From positions 1 through 9,144 of the forward strand of contig JAHFQL010000045.1 of NCBI GenBank assembly GCA_023259315.1: a stretch of DNA of 9,144 bases. The letters run 5' to 3'. Under the pieces are notes generated by a model that worked only from the letters and a program-made list of their open reading frames with translations, was not told the DNA's origin and ran no database searches. This document shows positions 5,935-9,144 of this stretch, in pieces; the first letter of the stretch is position 1; the number at the start of each line of letters is the position of its first letter. The stretch comes from Candidatus Woesearchaeota archaeon. Lineage in GTDB: Archaea; Nanoarchaeota; Nanoarchaeia; Woesearchaeales; GW2011-AR4. A program made the translations under genes and the position numbers.

Positions 5935-6587
5935 CTATCATAATACCTGCGTACAACGAAGAGGAATCCATAAAAGACACCATCAGGAGCATTAAAAAAT
6001 ATAACCCCAAATGCGGGATAATAGTTGTCGATGACAACAGCAAAGATAAAACAAAAGATATTGCTAAAAATGAAAATGTAAAAGTAATCTCGCACAAGTC
6101 AAACCAGGGTTATGGAGCAGCATTGAAAACCGGAATGCTTGAAGCAAAATCAAAATATGTTGGATTTCTTGATGCGGATATGACTTATAACCCCAAATAT
6201 TTTCCCAAGATGCTGGATTATATGAAAAATGATAAGCTTGACATAATCTGGGGGAGTAGGTTTGGCGGTAACAAAAACAAAATGTCATTAATAAGAAAAA
6301 TCGGAAACAGGTTCTTCGTATTGTTTTTTTTCCTAATAACCGGAAAGAATGTTGGAGATTGTGCTTCCGGCCAAAGAATACTAAAAACCAATATATTTAA
6401 CAAAATAGAATTAGATACACTTCCCGATGGCCTGGAATTTACCCCAGCTTTATCAAAACGGATAATAAGCCGCGGGCTCAGGTACAAAGCTGTTCCAATT
6501 AATTATGAAAACCGGAGGGGCAGCTCAAAATTAAGCTTGATTAAGCATGGTTACAGAATGCTCAAAAATATAATTCTGGAAAAATAG
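5925..6587 (+). CDS. Family-2 glycosyltransferase, dolichyl-phosphate sugar synthase-like
   Basis: This 220-residue GT-A fold enzyme likely moves a sugar from a nucleotide donor to a polyprenyl/dolichyl phosphate on the cytoplasmic membrane face. Visible motifs are IIIPAYNEEE (5-14), VVDDNSKD (34-41), the metal-binding D-A-D (83-85), GSRF (110-113), a CASGQRILK segment (146-154) and RRGSSKL (197-203). The phenylalanine-rich stretch FFVLFFFLITG (130-140) is too short for a confident membrane helix, and there is no C-terminal transmembrane pair, so it is probably a peripheral, soluble-type enzyme. It starts inside the epimerase gene (10-nt overlap), so the two are translationally coupled. AAGGG sits one base before the ATG, and GAGG lies about 10 nt before it. 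Donor and acceptor are unknown; DPM1-type mannose or glucose transfer is the nearest analogy. Confidence 0.9.
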   Translation: MELTIIIPAYNEEESIKDTIRSIKKYNPKCGIIVVDDNSKDKTKDIAKNENVKVISHKSNQGYGAALKTGMLEAKSKYVGFLDADMTYNPKYFPKMLDYMKNDKLDIIWGSRFGGNKNKMSLIRKIGNRFFVLFFFLITGKNVGDCASGQRILKTNIFNKIELDTLPDGLEFTPALSKRIISRGLRYKAVPINYENRRGSSKLSLIKHGYRMLKNIILEK

Positions 6588-6590
6588 AAA

Positions 6591-6594
6591 GAGG
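6591..6594 (+). promoter_or_regulatory. Ribosome binding site of the second glycosyltransferase
   Basis: GAGG with a 4-nt spacer (ATTT) lies before ATG 6599, in the 11-nt gap after the previous stop. It supports this start codon over later in-frame ones. Confidence 0.55.
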
Positions 6595-6598
6595 ATTT

Positions 6599-7315
6599 AT
6601 GCCAAAAAAATATGAATTATCAATTATAATCCCAACTTACAATGAGAGAGAAATAATACAAGATTCTATAAACAGGATATTTGTAAATTTAAAAAGAGCT
6701 AAAGTTGATGATTCAGAGATTGTTGTCGTTGACGACAGCAGGGACGGCACTGAAAAAATATTAAATAATCTTTCAAAAATTCATGAAAATCTTAAAATAA
6801 TCCACAGGACTAAATCAAAAGGAGTCGGCTCCGCGATAAGGGAAGGAATCAAAAAAGCTTCCGGAAAATTCGGAATAGTTTTCATGTCAGACGCCCCAGA
6901 TGATATAAAATATATTCCTTCAATTCTGAAAAAACTCAATGAGGGATATGATTTTGTAAACACATCAAGATTTATGAAAGGTTCAAAAATAGAGGGCTAC
7001 CCATTCATCAAGACTTTTGCAAACAGGCTGGCAAATTATTCTGTAAGGATTGCTTTCATGAGGCTAGACTTGAAGGATTTCACAAGTCTGTTCAAGGGAT
7101 TCAGGCTAGCCAAAATAAAAGAACTGAATCTTGAAGCCAACGAATTTGACATAGGACTTGAGACTGTATTGAAGGCTATAAGGAAAAATTACAGGATAAT
7201 TGAAGTGCCTGTAAACTGGAAGGAGCGCGAAGCCGGAAAAAGCAAGCTTGTGCTCTCCAAACAAGCCCCCCAATACGCAAAAAGAATTTTAAAATTATTT
7301 TTCCTTTACCGGTAA
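6599..7315 (+). CDS. Second family-2 glycosyltransferase
   Basis: The 238-residue protein has the DPM1-like GT2 layout: IIIPTYNERE (9-18), VVVDDS (42-47), GVGSAIREGI (75-84), an acidic metal site written SDAPDD (97-102) where a D-x-D is usual, TSRF (122-125), the DFTSLFKGFR block (160-169) and EAGKSKL (211-217). It is a diverged paralogue of the preceding enzyme rather than a copy, so the two probably use different sugars or acceptors in one pathway. No transmembrane segment is evident; the C-terminus is basic and hydrophobic (AKRILKLFFLYR) and may touch the membrane. Its stop is one base before the methyltransferase ATG (TAAGATG), the same junction as DP1-DP2. The exact substrate is unknown. 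Confidence 0.9.
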   Translation: MPKKYELSIIIPTYNEREIIQDSINRIFVNLKRAKVDDSEIVVVDDSRDGTEKILNNLSKIHENLKIIHRTKSKGVGSAIREGIKKASGKFGIVFMSDAPDDIKYIPSILKKLNEGYDFVNTSRFMKGSKIEGYPFIKTFANRLANYSVRIAFMRLDLKDFTSLFKGFRLAKIKELNLEANEFDIGLETVLKAIRKNYRIIEVPVNWKEREAGKSKLVLSKQAPQYAKRILKLFFLYR

Positions 7316-7316
7316 G

Positions 7317-8546
7317 ATGAAATCCAAAAAATGCCGCATCTGCAGCAATCAGAATCTGAAAAAATTTCTTTCGCTAGGAACAACTCCATTGGCCAACAGC
7401 TTTCTTACAAAAGAGCAGCTAAAGGAAAAAGAAAAAAAATTTCCGCTTGAATTGTGCTTCTGCGGCAAATGCAAGTTTGTGCAGCTGACTTATATTGTCC
7501 CGTCTGAAGACATGTTCAGCAACTATGTTTACCTCAGTTCAACTACAAGAACTTTCCAGCTGCATTTTGCAAGAATGGCAGAAGAAATAACAAGAGATTT
7601 CAAGCTGGATAAAAATTCCCTTGCTGTTGACATTGGCTCCAACGACGGCATTTTATTGAAAGAATTTAAAAAATTTGGAGTGAAGGTTATTGGAGTAGAG
7701 CCTGCAGCAAATGTGGCAAAGATTGCAGAGCAGGCCGGCATAGAAACCATAAACGGATTCTTCAGCAAAAAAGTTGTAATGGAAATAATAAAAAGAAAAG
7801 GAAAAGCGGATGTAGTAACGGCCACAAATGTTTTTGCACATATCGATGATATCGACAGCGTAATAAAAAATGTTAAAGGTTTATTGAAAAGGGACGGGAC
7901 TTATGTAATAGAAATACAATATTTTGTTGATACCCTTGAGCAAATGACTTTTGACAATATCTATCATGAGCATATGTCATATTATACTTTGACTTCGCTG
8001 GATTTTTTTTTCAAAAAGCACGGAATGGAAATAATAAAAGTAAAAAAAGTCCCGACACATGGAGGGTCATTGAGAGTTTTTGTCCAGAGAAAAGAAGGCA
8101 ACAATAAAATTGACGGCTCTGTAAAACAGATATTGGAATATGAAAAAAAGTTTGGAGTTGATGATTTCGACACATATAAGAAATTTGCAGACAACGTCTA
8201 TAATATCAAAAATCGGTTGGTGGATTACATCAGGAAAATCAAAAAGGAAAACAAGAAAATTGCAGCTTACGGCGCACCTGCAAAAGGAAACACCCTTCTT
8301 AATTTTTGCGGCATCGGAAAAAATGAAATTGAATACATTGTCGAAGACAATCAATTAAAGCAGGGGATGTATTCACCAGGCACACACATACCGGTTGTGC
8401 ATCCAAAAGCACTCGATATAAAAAAGCCAGACTATATTTTGATTTTAGCTTGGAATTTTGCAGATGAAATTCTTGAAAAAACTAAGAAATACGGAGATAA
8501 AGGCGTAAAATTTATAGTACCTTTGCCGGAGCCAAGGATTGTTTAA
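7317..8546 (+). CDS. SAM-dependent sugar C-methyltransferase (TylC3/NovU/TcaB9 type)
   Basis: The 409-residue protein has the three-part layout of nucleotide-sugar C-methyltransferases. An N-terminal zinc-binding domain has cysteines C6, C9, C49 and C52 (CRIC...CGKC; C47 is extra). A class I methyltransferase domain follows with SAM motif VDIGSNDG (104-111), acidic GVEPA (126-130) and FAHIDD (173-178). The conserved IYHEHMSYY (215-223) contains the Tyr/Glu/His proposed as catalytic in TcaB9. The C-terminal Rossmann-like domain shows AAYGAPAKGNTLLNF (316-330) and ends in VPLPEP. The family methylates C3 of 4-keto-deoxysugars carried on dTDP, producing branched sugars. Length is typical. It closes the sugar operon, and its substrate could come from an SDR dehydratase such as the operon's first gene. 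A relative acting on another nucleotide sugar is possible. Confidence 0.9.
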   Translation: MKSKKCRICSNQNLKKFLSLGTTPLANSFLTKEQLKEKEKKFPLELCFCGKCKFVQLTYIVPSEDMFSNYVYLSSTTRTFQLHFARMAEEITRDFKLDKNSLAVDIGSNDGILLKEFKKFGVKVIGVEPAANVAKIAEQAGIETINGFFSKKVVMEIIKRKGKADVVTATNVFAHIDDIDSVIKNVKGLLKRDGTYVIEIQYFVDTLEQMTFDNIYHEHMSYYTLTSLDFFFKKHGMEIIKVKKVPTHGGSLRVFVQRKEGNNKIDGSVKQILEYEKKFGVDDFDTYKKFADNVYNIKNRLVDYIRKIKKENKKIAAYGAPAKGNTLLNFCGIGKNEIEYIVEDNQLKQGMYSPGTHIPVVHPKALDIKKPDYILILAWNFADEILEKTKKYGDKGVKFIVPLPEPRIV

Positions 8547-8568
8547 AAATATATTAAAAAATTTAAAA
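8545..8568 (-). terminator. T-tract terminator for the minus-strand epimerase gene
   Basis: Read on the minus strand just after the stop, this holds TTTT, TTTTTT and TTTTT runs separated by A-rich bases, with no stem-loop. Archaeal terminators are often such T-runs. It occupies the 28-nt gap between convergent genes; the plus strand has no comparable T-run here, so the methyltransferase message may read into the opposing gene. Confidence 0.4.
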
Positions 8569-8574
8569 CTGATT

Positions 8575-9144
8575 TTACATACGATTCTTAACTTCTGCCA
8601 CAAGCTCAGATTTAATTGAGTATTCCTCGGCTGCCCACCTTATGAACCTTTTAAGGCCAGTTCTCAGGTCAACTTTGGCCTCGTAATTCAAAAGCGATTT
8701 TATTTTTGTCAGGTCAGGGCATCTTCTCTTTGGGTCGGACTTGCCGTAAGCATCATTCAATCCGGGAGATTTATGAACCTGCACTTTATTGCCGAAAATA
8801 TCTGCTATTAAATTCGCAAGCCCAAGCATTCCAATCTCTTCTTTTTCATTTCCTACGTTAAAGCTCTCTTTGTTGTGCTCGGATAATAAAACTTTGAAGA
8901 ACCCTATCATTGCATCTGTTATGTAGCAGAATGTTCTTGTTTGGCTGCCATCGCCATAAACTGGAAGCGGATTCCCCTTAAATGCATTGGTTACAAAATT
9001 CGGTATAACCCTGTAATCATCTTCCCTCATTCCGGGCCCATAAACATTGAATGGTCTGACCATTTTTACAGGAACGTTGTGGATTTCATTGTAAGCAACA
9101 CACAAAGTTTCCCCCAATCTTTTTGACTCATCATAATTTGACCT
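8575..9144 (-). CDS. NAD-dependent epimerase/dehydratase, UDP-glucuronate decarboxylase-like (5' end beyond the window)
   Basis: The C-terminal 189 residues of an extended SDR sugar enzyme are present; the Rossmann glycine motif and about 120-140 residues lie past the right edge. The visible part opens with the catalytic YDESK (Tyr-x-x-x-Lys) followed by RLGETLC, then RPFNVYGPGMR, VYGDGSQTRTFCYITDA and a C-terminal DPKRRCPDLTKIKSLL. The YDESKR and DPKRRCPD signatures match UDP-glucuronate decarboxylases (UXS, making UDP-xylose) and close epimerases. A TTG at 9117 could pass as a start, but the frame stays open to the edge and the active-site tyrosine lies upstream of it, so it is not the start. 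It converges on the methyltransferase (28-nt gap) and belongs to a separate transcript, probably another part of a glycan locus. UXS activity is inference. Confidence 0.9.
   Translation of the reverse strand, partial: RSNYDESKRLGETLCVAYNEIHNVPVKMVRPFNVYGPGMREDDYRVIPNFVTNAFKGNPLPVYGDGSQTRTFCYITDAMIGFFKVLLSEHNKESFNVGNEKEEIGMLGLANLIADIFGNKVQVHKSPGLNDAYGKSDPKRRCPDLTKIKSLLNYEAKVDLRTGLKRFIRWAAEEYSIKSELVAEVKNRM

Noticed and set aside
5715..6095. 126-codon minus-strand frame across the epimerase/glycosyltransferase junction
   Set aside because: It is a shadow of two well-supported plus-strand genes. Its Phe/Ile-rich sequence mirrors their Lys/Asn codons.
8575..9117. TTG at 9117 as the start of the right-hand epimerase
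   Set aside because: The frame continues to the edge and the catalytic YxxxK lies upstream of the TTG, so the gene begins outside the window.

Overview
The window is archaeal. It carries the two subunits of D-family DNA polymerase (DP1 and DP2) and an Orc1/Cdc6 initiator, and its promoters have TATA boxes placed for leaderless transcripts. PolD argues against Crenarchaeota and for a euryarchaeal or DPANN-type lineage. The AT-rich codon use and compact spacing fit DPANN, but the sequence alone does not settle the lineage.

Left half (1-4699, all minus strand): a replication operon, cdc6/orc1 then DP1 (small, exonuclease subunit) then DP2 (large, polymerase subunit; N-terminal 657 residues only). 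Spacers are 10 nt and 1 nt. This order next to an origin is known from Pyrococcus.

Middle (4700-5049): a 350-bp gap between divergent genes with the hallmarks of an archaeal replication origin. Two inverted copies of a 15-bp ORB-like dyad (TTTCCATAGGAAA core, G-rich tails pointing outward) flank an 85-bp stretch of about 12% GC. A 14-bp perfect palindrome sits on the symmetry centre of that pair. A third, degenerate ORB-like site lies between the cdc6 TATA box and start codon, and another G-rich half-site lies to the right. Divergent TATA boxes sit about 26 nt upstream of both flanking ATGs.

Right half (5050-8546, plus strand): a four-gene operon for nucleotide-sugar and surface-glycan metabolism. 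It encodes an SDR-type NAD-dependent sugar epimerase/dehydratase, two family-2 glycosyltransferases of the dolichyl-phosphate sugar synthase type, and a three-part sugar C-methyltransferase of the TylC3/NovU/TcaB9 type. Spacings are -10, 11 and 1 nt. A plausible product is a branched-chain or C-methylated sugar, or a lipid-linked sugar, for N-glycan, S-layer or surface polysaccharide; that is inference. A convergent, 5'-truncated second SDR gene (8575-9144, minus), resembling UDP-glucuronate decarboxylase, follows and is probably part of a neighbouring sugar cluster.

Both main operons run away from the proposed origin, so they are co-directional with the forks. I saw no tRNA, rRNA, CRISPR array, insertion sequence or intein in the window. 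The most interesting object is the origin.
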